This document shows positions 7,021 to 16,006 of a stretch of 64,000 bases of DNA, piece by piece (positions within the stretch are counted from its first letter, which is position 1; each line of letters opens with the position of its first letter). The position numbers and the translations under genes were made by a program. Under the pieces are notes generated by a model. The model saw only the letters and a list, made by a program, of their open reading frames with translations, was not told the DNA's origin and made no database searches. The stretch is taken from positions 1 to 64,000 of the forward strand of contig JACKQE010000005.1 in the NCBI GenBank assembly GCA_024233005.1, written 5' to 3'. Origin of the DNA: Akkermansiaceae bacterium (GTDB taxonomy: Bacteria; Verrucomicrobiota; Verrucomicrobiia; Verrucomicrobiales; DEV007).

Positions 7021-9428
7021 TAGAGATAGAAGGCGTTGAGGTCGGGCGCGGCACCGGGGCTTTTCAGTCCGGTTTCGGGGTGGTAGTCGTTCTGGTGGTG
7101 ATCGAGGATGGCAAAGGCGTCTTCGCAGTGGAGGGAGAGTAAGGGTTTGAGGTGCTGCCATTCGCCGTCGTAAACCTGGACGGTGAATTGTTGGGCGCGT
7201 CGGTAGTGGTTGCGGTTGGGGACGCGGTTCTGTTTTTTGAGGTCTCGGATTTCTTCGCAGAGTTTTTTCCCTTGCGATCCCCAAGGAATCAGGACGGAGT
7301 GCGTGTTGGAGTCGATGAGGCGGAAGCGTTCGGCGGCGGTTTTGTAGCGGTAGGTGAGGATGTTTCGAGTATCGGGTGATTTGGTGGAGAAGCAGGCATC
7401 GCCGGAAACGATGTGGGGTTTGTCCCATTGGTCGGTCTTGGGGCCTGCCTGCCAGATGGAATGCATGAAATAGAGCCGGATGAGATCGGGGTGGAGGAGA
7501 TCGCGGTTTTGGAGGTTAGGCAGGATTTGAACGCGGGTGACAGCGGCGTTGGCAGCGAGATCGGATAGAACGGCGGGTATGGGATGGTCTGCGGGTTGAA
7601 AGAGGTAAACCCGGCCTTTGAGACGGTTTCCGTCCACATCCATGAGCTCTCCGTTGCGGTTGCAGCGGCCGGCGGCTTGGGCGAAGGAGTCGAGGCCGCA
7701 TTCGGCGCGATAGACGACGGGGAAGCTGATATCGACACCGGCTTCGACGAGTTGGGTGGCGACGAGGACAACGGATTGTCCGCGCTTGCGAAACCGCTTT
7801 GCTCTGGCAAGCACGAGCATGACATGCCGGGGACACATGCGGGCCGAGAGATGAATTGCGGTGGTGTGTTGGCCGAGTTTTTCGTGGAGGATTTGGGCGG
7901 CTTTGGTGGTGTTGAGGATGAGGAGGCAGCCGTCCGGGGCATGTTCGCTGATGTGGTCGATGAGTTGTTCGTCGGTGAGGGAGCCGAGGTTTTGGCAGGT
8001 GACGCGTTCGAGGGTTTGAAAGAGCGCGGGTTCGTTCTGCATGATGGGGGTGATTTCCTCGGGAGGGATACCGATGGTGAACTCTTCGCGGCGTTCGAGG
8101 GCGGGTTGGGTGGCGGTGCAGAGTACGGCGGTGGAGCCGAGATCATGAACCAAACTGCGAAGGGCCCGAAGGATGGGATGGAGAAGTGATGAGGGCAGGG
8201 CCTGGACTTCGTCGAAGATGACCACACTGCGTGCGATGCGGTGGAGCTTGCGGCAGGCGCTGGTGCGGTTGGCGAAGAGGGACTCAAAGAATCGGACGTT
8301 GGTGGTGACGATGAGAGGGGCGTCCCAGTTTTCGGAGGCAAGACGGTTGGCCTCGGTTTCCCTGGCGGGGTCGAACTTCGAGTGATGTTCGAGAACGATG
8401 TCGCGTCCGAGTTCCTTGGCCAAAAGTGCGAACACTTCGCTGAAGACGTCGGCGTTTTGTTTGATGATGCTGGTGAAAGGGATAACGAGAATGACGCGAC
8501 GATGGTCGTTTCTCAGGGCGTGACGGAGAGCGAATACGAGTGAGGAGAGAGTCTTGCCGCCTCCGGTGGGAACGGTGAGGGAGAAGAAGCCGCTGTCGTT
8601 TTCCGCGGCACGAATGCAATCTTGCCGGACGGTTTCGCGTGCTTGATTGACGGGATCGTCGCCAGGTGGCCCAAATTTTTCGGACATGTGGGTTTCGAGG
8701 GTGGCGAGCATCCGGTGCAGGATGTCATCGGGCCATGAGTGACGGAGGATGGATTGCTCCGGCTGCATGAATGACTCGGTGGCCAGGAAGTCAGCATCGA
8801 CCAGGCACGAGAAGAAGAAGCGGAGTAGGAGAGCGAGACCGTCTGCACCCGCGTCAGAGCGGGAGAGAGGGGGCATAGGGAGTTTTTCATCGAGTGGGAC
8901 TCCGGCCTTAGCCGCGTGGGCACGCCATTCGTTGATGGGCCGTGGGAGACGCTCGTTAAAAAGATAGGAAGCGTCGGCCAGTCCGGCGTGGTGCCCGGCG
9001 ATGAGATAGCTTAGAAGAGATCCCCAAGGCTGTTGGGAATGGGTGAAGATGGCACCGGCGCTGGAGTGGTCTTCTCGCTTTGAGGGACTGCCGGTGGCTT
9101 CCTGGGTGTGAATGTCCGCCTTGCAGGCGAGGTAAGTTTGCCACTCTGGCGCGAATTTCCCAAGATCATGCCAGAGGCCGGCAAGGTAGCCCCATTGGCG
9201 GGCTGCTTCCCTGTCGGCGTCGCTTGGGCACATCCCGGCGGCGAAGTTGGAGGACCAGTAGGCGACTTTGTTGAGGTGACCGTGGTAGGGTTCGAGGTCG
9301 CGGCATTTTGCGCAGGACTCGCGCTGACATTCTTGCGGACCATCCCCAAACGGGGTGAAAAGAGGTTCCCACTTGGAAGGTTCCTCAGGAAAATCCGGAT
9401 GGCTGTGGGCAATCGCTGGTCTGGCCAT
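7020..9428 (-). CDS. cas3: CRISPR-associated helicase-nuclease Cas3 with HD domain
   Basis: An 802-residue Cas3 that degrades target DNA after recruitment by Cascade. The N-terminal HD nuclease has LWHDLGKF (H87, D88), a following HSSAGA and AGHHAGL around residues 121-149. The SF2 helicase follows: Walker A PTGGGKT at 287-293, motif II DEVQ at 406-409, TATQPALERR, and the C-terminal motif QAAGRCNRNGE. Three cysteines near the N terminus (34, 39, 42) suggest an added metal site. It is the first gene of the cas operon; the vapBC pair separates it from cas5. Confidence 0.95.
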   Translation of the reverse strand: MARPAIAHSHPDFPEEPSKWEPLFTPFGDGPQECQRESCAKCRDLEPYHGHLNKVAYWSSNFAAGMCPSDADREAARQWGYLAGLWHDLGKFAPEWQTYLACKADIHTQEATGSPSKREDHSSAGAIFTHSQQPWGSLLSYLIAGHHAGLADASYLFNERLPRPINEWRAHAAKAGVPLDEKLPMPPLSRSDAGADGLALLLRFFFSCLVDADFLATESFMQPEQSILRHSWPDDILHRMLATLETHMSEKFGPPGDDPVNQARETVRQDCIRAAENDSGFFSLTVPTGGGKTLSSLVFALRHALRNDHRRVILVIPFTSIIKQNADVFSEVFALLAKELGRDIVLEHHSKFDPARETEANRLASENWDAPLIVTTNVRFFESLFANRTSACRKLHRIARSVVIFDEVQALPSSLLHPILRALRSLVHDLGSTAVLCTATQPALERREEFTIGIPPEEITPIMQNEPALFQTLERVTCQNLGSLTDEQLIDHISEHAPDGCLLILNTTKAAQILHEKLGQHTTAIHLSARMCPRHVMLVLARAKRFRKRGQSVVLVATQLVEAGVDISFPVVYRAECGLDSFAQAAGRCNRNGELMDVDGNRLKGRVYLFQPADHPIPAVLSDLAANAAVTRVQILPNLQNRDLLHPDLIRLYFMHSIWQAGPKTDQWDKPHIVSGDACFSTKSPDTRNILTYRYKTAAERFRLIDSNTHSVLIPWGSQGKKLCEEIRDLKKQNRVPNRNHYRRAQQFTVQVYDGEWQHLKPLLSLHCEDAFAILDHHQNDYHPETGLKSPGAAPDLNAFYL

Positions 9429-9905
9429 TGGTGGGAGAGGCAGGATAGGGCTGTTCCGTCTTTGTTTTGACGGAAATACTGGGAACTGACAAGTGGATTT
9501 CCCCCCAACTTGATGACGTGGTCCCGCATTCTATAGAAGGGATGTGTTTTTTTCTATTTCAGCCAATGTGTCACCAGGGGTGGGACATTTGCGGGGGGAT
9601 GTGACAAGAAATAGATGATTCTTCTCACATTTTTCTGCCTTGATCGAACCTGGGGAGGTGGACAAAGCTGCCATGACGAAACAACGTCACCCGAACCGCG
9701 GGCAAACGCGGGCCCTCCGATGGGGGAGAGGGGGGGGCCGGACGGAGTCAGCGAACGGACCGCCTTGGGAGGCGTTCGCCTTCAAGTTGGACCCGAAACA
9801 GGCGGGACCAAAGATTCACCTCCGTTCGGTTGTCGAACGTTCTTAGAATCAGGCGTCAGGAATACGGCCTGGATTCGGCTGGCGCGCGCGCCCTTTGCCG
9901 TCCCG
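9429..9905. other. Intergenic region upstream of cas3 and downstream of glmS
   Basis: About 480 bases without a convincing gene. Nested inverted repeats lie at 9554-9614: CTATTTC/GAAATAG (9554-9560 and 9608-9614) outside TGTCAC/GTGACA (9569-9574 and 9601-9606). This is about 130-190 bases upstream of the cas3 start and could be a regulatory site for the cas operon. A minus-strand TATAGA near 9530 is a possible -10. CGTTCG/CGAACG (9823-9828 and 9834-9839) forms a short hairpin downstream of glmS, and GGCGCGCGCGCC at 9881-9892 is a perfect palindrome. No strong terminator with a U-tract was seen for glmS. Confidence 0.4.
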
Positions 9906-11762
9906 TCACTCCACGGTCACGCTTTTGGCGAGGTTCCTTGGTTTGTCGACATCACAGCCTTTGGCGACCGCGAAGTGGTAGGAGAGCAGTTGGAGCGGGA
10001 TCACCGCCAGCAGGGGACTGAGGCATTCGAGAGTCGGCGGAATGTAAATGACGTGGTCGGCGATGCGTTCCATCTCGGTGCATCCCTCGGTGGTGATGGC
10101 GATGACGGGACCTTTGCGGGCCTTCACTTCCTCGATGTTGCTGATGTTCTTCTCCAACAACGTGTCCTTCGGGGCAATGAACACCGAGGGGCACTTTTCA
10201 CTGACGAGGGCGATGATGCCATGTTTCAACTCGGCACTGGCATGACCGGAAGCATAGATGTAGGAGATCTCCTTCATCTTGAGGGCGCCTTCCAGAGCCG
10301 TGGGATAGTTGAACTGGCGGCCGAGATAGAGCATGCCGGGGCAGTCGAGGTAACACTCCGCGATGCGCTTGATGTGGTCGCTGAGGGTGAGGATCTGGCG
10401 GACCTTGTCGGGCAGGGCGCGGATTTCCTCCAGAATGGTGCGGCCTTCCGCGAGAGAGAGGTGGCGCATCCGTCCCAGGAGCAGCGCGAGGAGGGCGAGA
10501 GTGGTGACCTGGGAGGTGAAGGACTTCGTTGCGGCGACCCCGATTTCGGGACCGGCATGGAGATAGACCCCGCCGTCGCTTTCCCGGGCAATGGTGGAGC
10601 CGACCGAGTTGACCAGGCCGAGCACCCGATGCCCTTTGCGCCGGGCTTCCCGCAGAGCGGCCAGAGTGTCGATGGTTTCACCGCTCTGGCTGATGGTGAA
10701 GACGAGGGTGTTCTTGTCGAGGGGAAGGTTGCGGTAGCGGAATTCCGAGGAAATCTCAACTTCGGTGGGGATGCGGGCGAGGGTCTCGATGAGGTATTCC
10801 CCGACCATGGCGGCATGGAAGGCGGTGCCGCAGCCACAGAGCACAATGCGGTCGATGTCCCGCAGTTCGCTCGGACTGAGATTGAGCCCGCCGAGTTTCG
10901 CGCTGGCTTCCTCGTCGCTGAGGCGGCCCCGGAACGCGTTTTCGATCGACACGGGCTGCTCGAAGATCTCCTTGAGCATGAAATGCGGGTAGTCGCCGAG
11001 CTCGGCGGCTTCGGCGGTGAATTCCACCTGGCTGACTTCATAAGCCGCGGTGCCGCCCTCGAGGTTTTCGATGTTGAAGTCCGAGGCCGTGAGGTAGACC
11101 AGATCGTGGTCGTTCAGGTAGATCGCCCGGCTGGTGTGGCTGATGATGGCGGTGACATCGCTGGCGAGGAAGTTTTCATTTTTGCCAAGACCGACCACTA
11201 GAGGGCTGCCGAGGCGCGCGCCGACGAGGAACCCCGGGGCGTCCAGATGCATCACGGCGATGCCGTAGGCGCCGGTGATCTGACCGAGCGCCTTGCGGAC
11301 GGCGGCGATGAGGCGGGTTTCAGGAGTGCCGGCACCGGCTTCGGCCTCGTAGCATTCTCCGATGAGGTGGGCCAGGACTTCGGTGTCGGTCTGGGATTTG
11401 AACGTGTGGCCGCGAGCCAGCATGCCGTCCCGGAGAGACTGGTAGTTCTCGATGACCCCGTTGTGAACGATGGCGAGCTGGCCGCTCTGGTCGGTATGCG
11501 GGTGGGCATTCTCGTCGGTGGGGGGACCGTGGGTCGCCCACCGGGTGTGTGAGATGCCGCAGGCTCCGCGGGCGGGATCGTTCACGAGATGGCGCCGGAG
11601 ATTGTCCAGTCGGCCAGACTTTTTGCGGAGCTCGATGGCGTCACCTCCGTTGATGAGGGCGATACCGGCGGAGTCGTAGCCCCGGTATTCCAGTTTCTTG
11701 AGTCCCTCCAGAAGGATGGGGGTGGCTTCACGGGGGCCTACGTATCCAACAATGCCGCACAT
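9906..11762 (-). CDS. glmS: Glutamine-fructose-6-phosphate aminotransferase (isomerising)
   Basis: A 618-residue GlmS, which makes glucosamine-6-phosphate, the first step to UDP-GlcNAc for peptidoglycan. The start is MCGIVGYVG, so Cys2 is the N-terminal nucleophile after Met removal. Glutaminase motifs YRGYDSAGIA and HTRWATHG follow. Two SIS sugar-isomerase domains occupy the rest: GCGTAFHAAMVGEYL with FTISQSGETIDT, then LGRQFNYPTALEGALKMKE. The C terminus ends DVDKPRNLAKSVTVE, the family's standard ending. No glmS ribozyme is seen in the short leader. It is a single gene on the minus strand. Confidence 0.98.
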   Translation of the reverse strand: MCGIVGYVGPREATPILLEGLKKLEYRGYDSAGIALINGGDAIELRKKSGRLDNLRRHLVNDPARGACGISHTRWATHGPPTDENAHPHTDQSGQLAIVHNGVIENYQSLRDGMLARGHTFKSQTDTEVLAHLIGECYEAEAGAGTPETRLIAAVRKALGQITGAYGIAVMHLDAPGFLVGARLGSPLVVGLGKNENFLASDVTAIISHTSRAIYLNDHDLVYLTASDFNIENLEGGTAAYEVSQVEFTAEAAELGDYPHFMLKEIFEQPVSIENAFRGRLSDEEASAKLGGLNLSPSELRDIDRIVLCGCGTAFHAAMVGEYLIETLARIPTEVEISSEFRYRNLPLDKNTLVFTISQSGETIDTLAALREARRKGHRVLGLVNSVGSTIARESDGGVYLHAGPEIGVAATKSFTSQVTTLALLALLLGRMRHLSLAEGRTILEEIRALPDKVRQILTLSDHIKRIAECYLDCPGMLYLGRQFNYPTALEGALKMKEISYIYASGHASAELKHGIIALVSEKCPSVFIAPKDTLLEKNISNIEEVKARKGPVIAITTEGCTEMERIADHVIYIPPTLECLSPLLAVIPLQLLSYHFAVAKGCDVDKPRNLAKSVTVE

Positions 11763-11885
11763 AAGAGTTATTTGAAAAGGACAGAAAACGGGGCTTTCAA
11801 GGGAGGAAGCTTAGAGTAAGCCGAATTACAATAAACTCCAGATTAATTATGTTACTTTTGCCGAGAAAGGGAGAGACCAGCTAGC

Positions 11886-11918
11886 AAAAAGCGAGCCCCG
11901 GAGATTGCTCTCCGGGGC
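11886..11918 (-). terminator. Rho-independent terminator of the secretin gene
   Basis: A perfect ten-base stem (GCCCCGGAGA/TCTCCGGGGC, 11895-11918) with a four-base loop is followed on the minus strand by CTCGCTTTTTG. It lies about 70 bases after the secretin stop and before the glmS start region. Confidence 0.88.
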
Positions 11919-11986
11919 CCGCCCCATGAATCCAGAGACGCTTCGTTTGTTTGATGTTTCAGCGGGGTCAGAGCCTTGCCGAAAAG

Positions 11987-14053
11987 TTATTCGCCCAGCG
12001 CCGAACTCGACACCATACTGGAAGAGGTGTCGGGTTCTGTTTTGCTTTCGAGCGTTGAGTCAATAATGGGGCCTTTCCGCTGCGAGGCAGACATGGGAGC
12101 GGTCGTGTCCTCAATCCGGGCCACGGCAGCCGGGGCCGGGATCGGATGGGCAACCAGCGTGTGACGCTGCGGTGTCGGTTCCTGGACCTTGCCAGTGATC
12201 GGCGTGGTATAGTCATGGCGGCGGACCGAGGCATAGGGTTTGGCGCTTGTCTGAGCCACCCGGACAGGGGTTGGCGCGGCTTCAGGCTGCGGGATCCGGG
12301 ATTCCGCGGCGACCGGAGGCGCCACCGGGGCGGTCATCGCCACTGGTGCGACCACGGGGACCGGAGTGACCTCGGCGGATTCCGTCCGGTAGTGGCGGGG
12401 GGCTTCCTGAGGGGCCGGCGGTGGCACCATTTCCCCCTCCGGCGTCGATGGCGGCAGATTCGCCCAAGGATCACGGGAGATCGGTTTTTTGGATACCCCG
12501 GGGCCGGTGGGATCCATCAGGACGGGCGTGATCAACATCATGAGATGGTTTTTGGAATTCCGCTTGGAGGTGGATCCAAAGACGTGGCGGATGATGGGAA
12601 TGCGACCCAGGACCGGAATCCCGTTCCGGTAATCTTCCGTCCGGGCTGAATCGAGGCCGCTGATGGCCACGGTGAAGCCGGATTGCACCTGGACCGGCGC
12701 GGTGTAAACGCGGGAACTGGCGATGGGGAAGGGATTTCCCTCGATGATTTTCTCCCCGATGATGTCGGAGATGGTGATGGCCACATTGAGCATGATGTTG
12801 CCATCGTCCATCTTTTTGGGGAGAATGTTCACCACCGTTCCAATGGGGAGGTAGTCAACGGCGGTGGTGCTGGTGGCTCCTGCTCCGAGAGAGGTCGAGG
12901 AACTGTTGGCGAGAACCGGCTGGTTGACCACGCTGCGGAAGACCACTTCGCGGTTGTTCAAGGTCAGCATCCGGGGATAGGATGTGGTCTTGGTGTTGCG
13001 GTCCTCAAAGAGCGCCCGCAGTTTGACATTGATCTCATCGTAGCTGAGGATCGCCGCTGGCAGAGTGAAGCTGTTTTGAATGTCGGTGAGGTCGACCTCA
13101 TGAGGGGGAATGTTGGCCTGCACGCCCCATCCGCCGCCGAAGGTCTGCGACCAGTCGATGCCGAATTCGCGGCTCGGATCCTTGCTGGTTTCGATGAATT
13201 TGATCTCCACCGCGATCAGCGTCTGGGGTTTGTCGGCGGAGGCGAGATAGCCCTCGATCCATTGGTGCTGTTGGCGGGTCGCCACGACATAGAGCGTGTT
13301 GGAGTCGCTGTTCCAGATCACCTTGGCGCGGTTCGAATCGTCGACCGGCTTGCCTTTCGCATCGACCGGGCGCTGGCCCTGCACCAACACATCGGGCCGG
13401 CCGGGGAGATTGCGCGCCGAAAGGTCCGACATGGTGTCCACTGAAATCATGGGAGCGATGGTGGCCAGAGCTCCATTGGTGGGCAGGTCGAGCACGGCTT
13501 TGATGTCGTCGAGGAGACGGCTCGGCTCGATCTTGAAGGTTTCCTGGGCGCCCTGCAGATTGAGGCCGGCGCCGGAGGAACTGCCCCCGCCGGATGAGCC
13601 GCCGGCGATGCCCATGCCGCTGCCACCATTGGTTTTGGTGACCGTTTCCTGGGTGTTGTAGTTGATCTGGTAGACGCGGCCGACGAGTTCGGTGTCATTG
13701 GCGGGCCGCAGGTACCACATGCCATTTTCAAAAATGAGGGAAATCCCGTTGGCTTTGGCCAGGGTTTCCATCGCTGTGAATGGGCTCGCTTTGATGGAGA
13801 AGGTGACCAGTCGTTCCGCTTCGGGGGTGCCGTCCGGCAGACCGAAGAAAGACAGACCGGCATCACTCGCCATGACGCGGAGCACGTCGGCTAGGATGGC
13901 GCCCTGATAATCGTAATCACGGGGCATGGAGCCGCGCAATCGGGCTGCCACCGCTTCATAGGCGGGGGAGTTTTGCAGCGCAAGCTGAGATTGTGCTTGG
14001 GCAGACAGAGCAGCCAAGCTGATTGCAAGGATATGGCAGAAGTAGCGTTTCAT
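11987..14053 (-). CDS. pilQ: Type IV pilus secretin (PilQ/GspD family)
   Basis: A 688-residue outer-membrane secretin through which the pilus passes. It has a signal peptide (MKRYFCHILAISLAALSAQA), then an STN-like N domain around residues 40-125. A Gly/Ser-rich linker with GGSGMGIAGGSSGGGSSSG near residue 145 leads to a further N domain. The secretin core (about residues 280-530) includes EIKFIETSKDPSREFGIDW, VVFRSVVNQPVLA and the closing HLMMLITPVLMDP. A Pro/Ala-rich tail of about 140 residues follows, which is longer than usual. It is transcribed away from the other pilus genes and has its own promoter and terminator. By position it matches the PilQ-type gene of the Akkermansia pilus locus (from memory). 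Confidence 0.9.
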   Translation of the reverse strand: MKRYFCHILAISLAALSAQAQSQLALQNSPAYEAVAARLRGSMPRDYDYQGAILADVLRVMASDAGLSFFGLPDGTPEAERLVTFSIKASPFTAMETLAKANGISLIFENGMWYLRPANDTELVGRVYQINYNTQETVTKTNGGSGMGIAGGSSGGGSSSGAGLNLQGAQETFKIEPSRLLDDIKAVLDLPTNGALATIAPMISVDTMSDLSARNLPGRPDVLVQGQRPVDAKGKPVDDSNRAKVIWNSDSNTLYVVATRQQHQWIEGYLASADKPQTLIAVEIKFIETSKDPSREFGIDWSQTFGGGWGVQANIPPHEVDLTDIQNSFTLPAAILSYDEINVKLRALFEDRNTKTTSYPRMLTLNNREVVFRSVVNQPVLANSSSTSLGAGATSTTAVDYLPIGTVVNILPKKMDDGNIMLNVAITISDIIGEKIIEGNPFPIASSRVYTAPVQVQSGFTVAISGLDSARTEDYRNGIPVLGRIPIIRHVFGSTSKRNSKNHLMMLITPVLMDPTGPGVSKKPISRDPWANLPPSTPEGEMVPPPAPQEAPRHYRTESAEVTPVPVVAPVAMTAPVAPPVAAESRIPQPEAAPTPVRVAQTSAKPYASVRRHDYTTPITGKVQEPTPQRHTLVAHPIPAPAAVARIEDTTAPMSASQRKGPIIDSTLESKTEPDTSSSMVSSSALGE

Positions 14054-14074
14054 GGATTTTTCAAGCTTCCTAAA

Positions 14075-14139
14075 AATTTATCCATAAAAACCATAATTGT
14101 CAAAATAAAACTGCATTCTTTTTTTGATGAAATTATGGT
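14075..14139 (-). promoter_or_regulatory. Secretin gene promoter with overlapping inverted repeat
   Basis: On the minus strand TTGACA (14098-14103) is followed after exactly 17 bases by TAAATT (14075-14080), a good sigma-70-type promoter 22 bases before the secretin start. A nine-base inverted repeat ACCATAATT/AATTATGGT (14090-14098 and 14131-14139) straddles the -35, and a second CCATAAA (14082-14088) lies in the spacer. The same half-site occurs at the major pilin promoter (24495-24554), which suggests a common regulator. Confidence 0.65.
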
Positions 14140-14207
14140 AAGTAGTAATTTTTGGGGTGTTGAGAGATCGTCGCTCTAAAAAAAGAGAGAAAGAAACCAA
14201 GAATCAC

Positions 14208-14269
14208 TTTACGCGGTGCGCTTTTGTGAATACATTTCAATAGAAGCCATAAAAACTGTCTATTTTATG
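14208..14269 (+). promoter_or_regulatory. Promoter and leader hairpin of the large pilin-like gene
   Basis: TTTACG (14208-14213) and TACATT (14231-14236) are separated by 17 bases and could form a moderate sigma-70 promoter. Just downstream, CATAAAA (14248-14254) and TTTTATG (14263-14269) form an inverted repeat with an eight-base loop, and the right arm contains the ATG start codon. No Shine-Dalgarno is evident, so the hairpin may hold back translation initiation. Confidence 0.45.
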
Positions 14270-15820
14270 AAAACCCATCATTATCGTGTCTCCCCCGGAT
14301 TTTCTTTGGTGGAAATTCTTAGTGTGATTTCAGTGGTTGGGATCATGGCTGCCATCGGGATTGCCGCGTATACCGGCGCCTTTTCCGGGGTGAAGAACGC
14401 AAAGTTGGATCATGATGTCCAAACCATGAATCAAGCCGTGGTGATGTATCTGGGATCGGGCGGCAACCTTGACGGCCTGACGACCCCCGAGGAAGTGCTC
14501 GCGAAGTTGAAAACGATCCGCTCTCGTGCCAATGCCAAAACCTACGTGGGTGCCGGAACAGGAAAATTCGTGGACCCCAGGATCGTGGGAGTCCTGCAGT
14601 CAGACGCCGAAGCCTCCGGGAACACCCCCCGCGCGGTCTGGGACCCCACCGCGAAGCGTTTTCAGGTGGTGTATTCCGGCCCCGGTGGGGTGAAGGACTT
14701 CATTCTGGATGAAAGCATTGCGGAAGCTGCCGCCACCGTGGAGAACCGTGAGGATGCCGGCATGGAATACAAAGCCAGCGATGGTTGGGTCTGGGACGGC
14801 AAGACCAACTGGCAGACTCTGGCCAAGCAAAGCCCGAGCCGGATTTCGACCACGCAGTATCCTGACGGGTGGGTGCCACCGGTGGAGACGGTGGATCCGG
14901 GTGGCTCAGGCTCCGGTGGAGGTTCCGGGAGCGGCGGAGGGGGAGGCCCCACGGTGCCCCCGACAGATCCGCCAACTCCAAATATTCCCCGCCTGAATCC
15001 ACCCACCATCGCACCCGGACAGACCCTGCTTCCCATTGAACAATTTCCCCTCGAAGTGTCCCTGAGCGGATTGCCGTCCCAGTCTCTTGGGGTGGCCCAA
15101 TACCGCATTGGCGCCGGAAATTGGGTCAATTATGCCGGTCCCTTCTCTATTCCTCCGGCGACCACGGTGTATTACAAATCCGTGACCCTCGACCCTGAGC
15201 AGGCCTTGGACAGCGTCACCTACTCCCAAACGTTCTATGGAACCCAGGGGTCTTTCTCCGGTGCGACCGATCTCTCCGTTCAGGGGGTCAATGGAGGCGC
15301 AAACCTCGAATACAATGTCTCAGACTCAGGCGACGCGGTGGTGCTGACCCATGGCAACCCGAAGCAGGATCTCGGTGGTGAGATCGTCGATTCCGGAGAA
15401 GCCAATACCTTGCGTCTCAGCCAGGGGAGTTTTTCCAATGCGGCCTTGGGCAGCACCTTCCAACTGGCTGACATGCAGGTCCACAACGGAACCACCTTCA
15501 ACGATTCCCATGCCACTCAGGCTCAAGTCTCCATGGTTTTCACGCTTCCGTCGTTGGGAGTCAATCAAACCGTGGCCATGCAGCTCAAGTTTGTGAACAC
15601 GGAAAACAGTGAGGACCGGGCAGCCAGTGCGGACTACGTGGTGTTTTTGGACATGCCCAAAACGATCCCTTTCACAGGCAACGATGGGACTTCCTACAAG
15701 CTCCACCTGACCCTTCAAAGCACCAACACCTCCAACGGATACATTTCAGGAGTCAATGAATTCCATGTCTACGAGGGGGCCACGGCCTTGGGGGCGGTGA
15801 TGGGAACGATCACGAATTGA
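14267..15820 (+). CDS. Large prepilin-like protein with C-terminal beta-rich domain
   Basis: A 517-residue protein with a type IV prepilin N terminus: cleavage and methylation motif PGFSLVE at residues 9-15, followed by the hydrophobic helix ILSVISVVGIMAAIGIAAY. A pseudopilin-like stretch runs to about residue 200. A Gly/Ser hinge (GGSGSGGGSGSGGGGGP) and a Pro-rich segment then lead to a probably beta-sandwich C-terminal half, including a chitobiase/BIG-like stretch around LGVAQYRIGAGNWVNYAGPF. It is three to four times the size of normal pilins, so a minor or tip (adhesin-like) role is inferred. The ATG at 14267 is chosen because upstream residues lack prepilin leader features. Confidence 0.8.
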   Translation: MKTHHYRVSPGFSLVEILSVISVVGIMAAIGIAAYTGAFSGVKNAKLDHDVQTMNQAVVMYLGSGGNLDGLTTPEEVLAKLKTIRSRANAKTYVGAGTGKFVDPRIVGVLQSDAEASGNTPRAVWDPTAKRFQVVYSGPGGVKDFILDESIAEAAATVENREDAGMEYKASDGWVWDGKTNWQTLAKQSPSRISTTQYPDGWVPPVETVDPGGSGSGGGSGSGGGGGPTVPPTDPPTPNIPRLNPPTIAPGQTLLPIEQFPLEVSLSGLPSQSLGVAQYRIGAGNWVNYAGPFSIPPATTVYYKSVTLDPEQALDSVTYSQTFYGTQGSFSGATDLSVQGVNGGANLEYNVSDSGDAVVLTHGNPKQDLGGEIVDSGEANTLRLSQGSFSNAALGSTFQLADMQVHNGTTFNDSHATQAQVSMVFTLPSLGVNQTVAMQLKFVNTENSEDRAASADYVVFLDMPKTIPFTGNDGTSYKLHLTLQSTNTSNGYISGVNEFHVYEGATALGAVMGTITN

Positions 15821-15855
15821 CGATTCCAATTTCTGTCGAAACACCCTAAGAGCAG

Positions 15856-15896
15856 AAAGGTCCGCGACTGTAAAACGGTTGCGGACCTTTTGTTTT
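15856..15896 (+). terminator. Rho-independent terminator after the large pilin-like gene
   Basis: A perfect ten-base stem AAAGGTCCGC/GCGGACCTTT (15856-15865 and 15881-15890) is followed by TGTTTT. It lies 36 bases after the stop codon and separates this gene from the pilT transcript. Confidence 0.85.
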
Positions 15897-15934
15897 GGAA
15901 AATCCGTAAAATACACAAAAGTTATAATTAATAG

Positions 15935-15962
15935 TTGCCGCTGGCGAGAATTATGCTATAAT
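15935..15962 (+). promoter_or_regulatory. Promoter of the pilT-pilM-N-O-P unit
   Basis: TTGCCG (15935-15940) and a perfect TATAAT (15957-15962) are 16 bases apart, and TGC precedes the -10 as in extended -10 promoters. The ATG at 16007 lies about 38 bases from the predicted start site. Surrounding sequence is strongly AT-rich. Confidence 0.75.
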
Positions 15963-16006
15963 TTCCATATAATTGGTAAATTTGATACGATTCGTTTTCT
16001 CCGTTT

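Noticed and set aside
9881..9892. GC palindrome GGCGCGCGCGCC as glmS terminator
   Set aside because: No U-tract follows on the minus strand and it is only a self-complementary run; listed in the intergenic entry only.
9615..11201. 528-codon plus-strand reading frame
   Set aside because: Antisense to glmS, whose whole length matches the family.
11763..11894. glmS ribozyme or riboswitch upstream of glmS
   Set aside because: The leader is short and AT-rich, and none of the conserved glmS ribozyme core was recognised.
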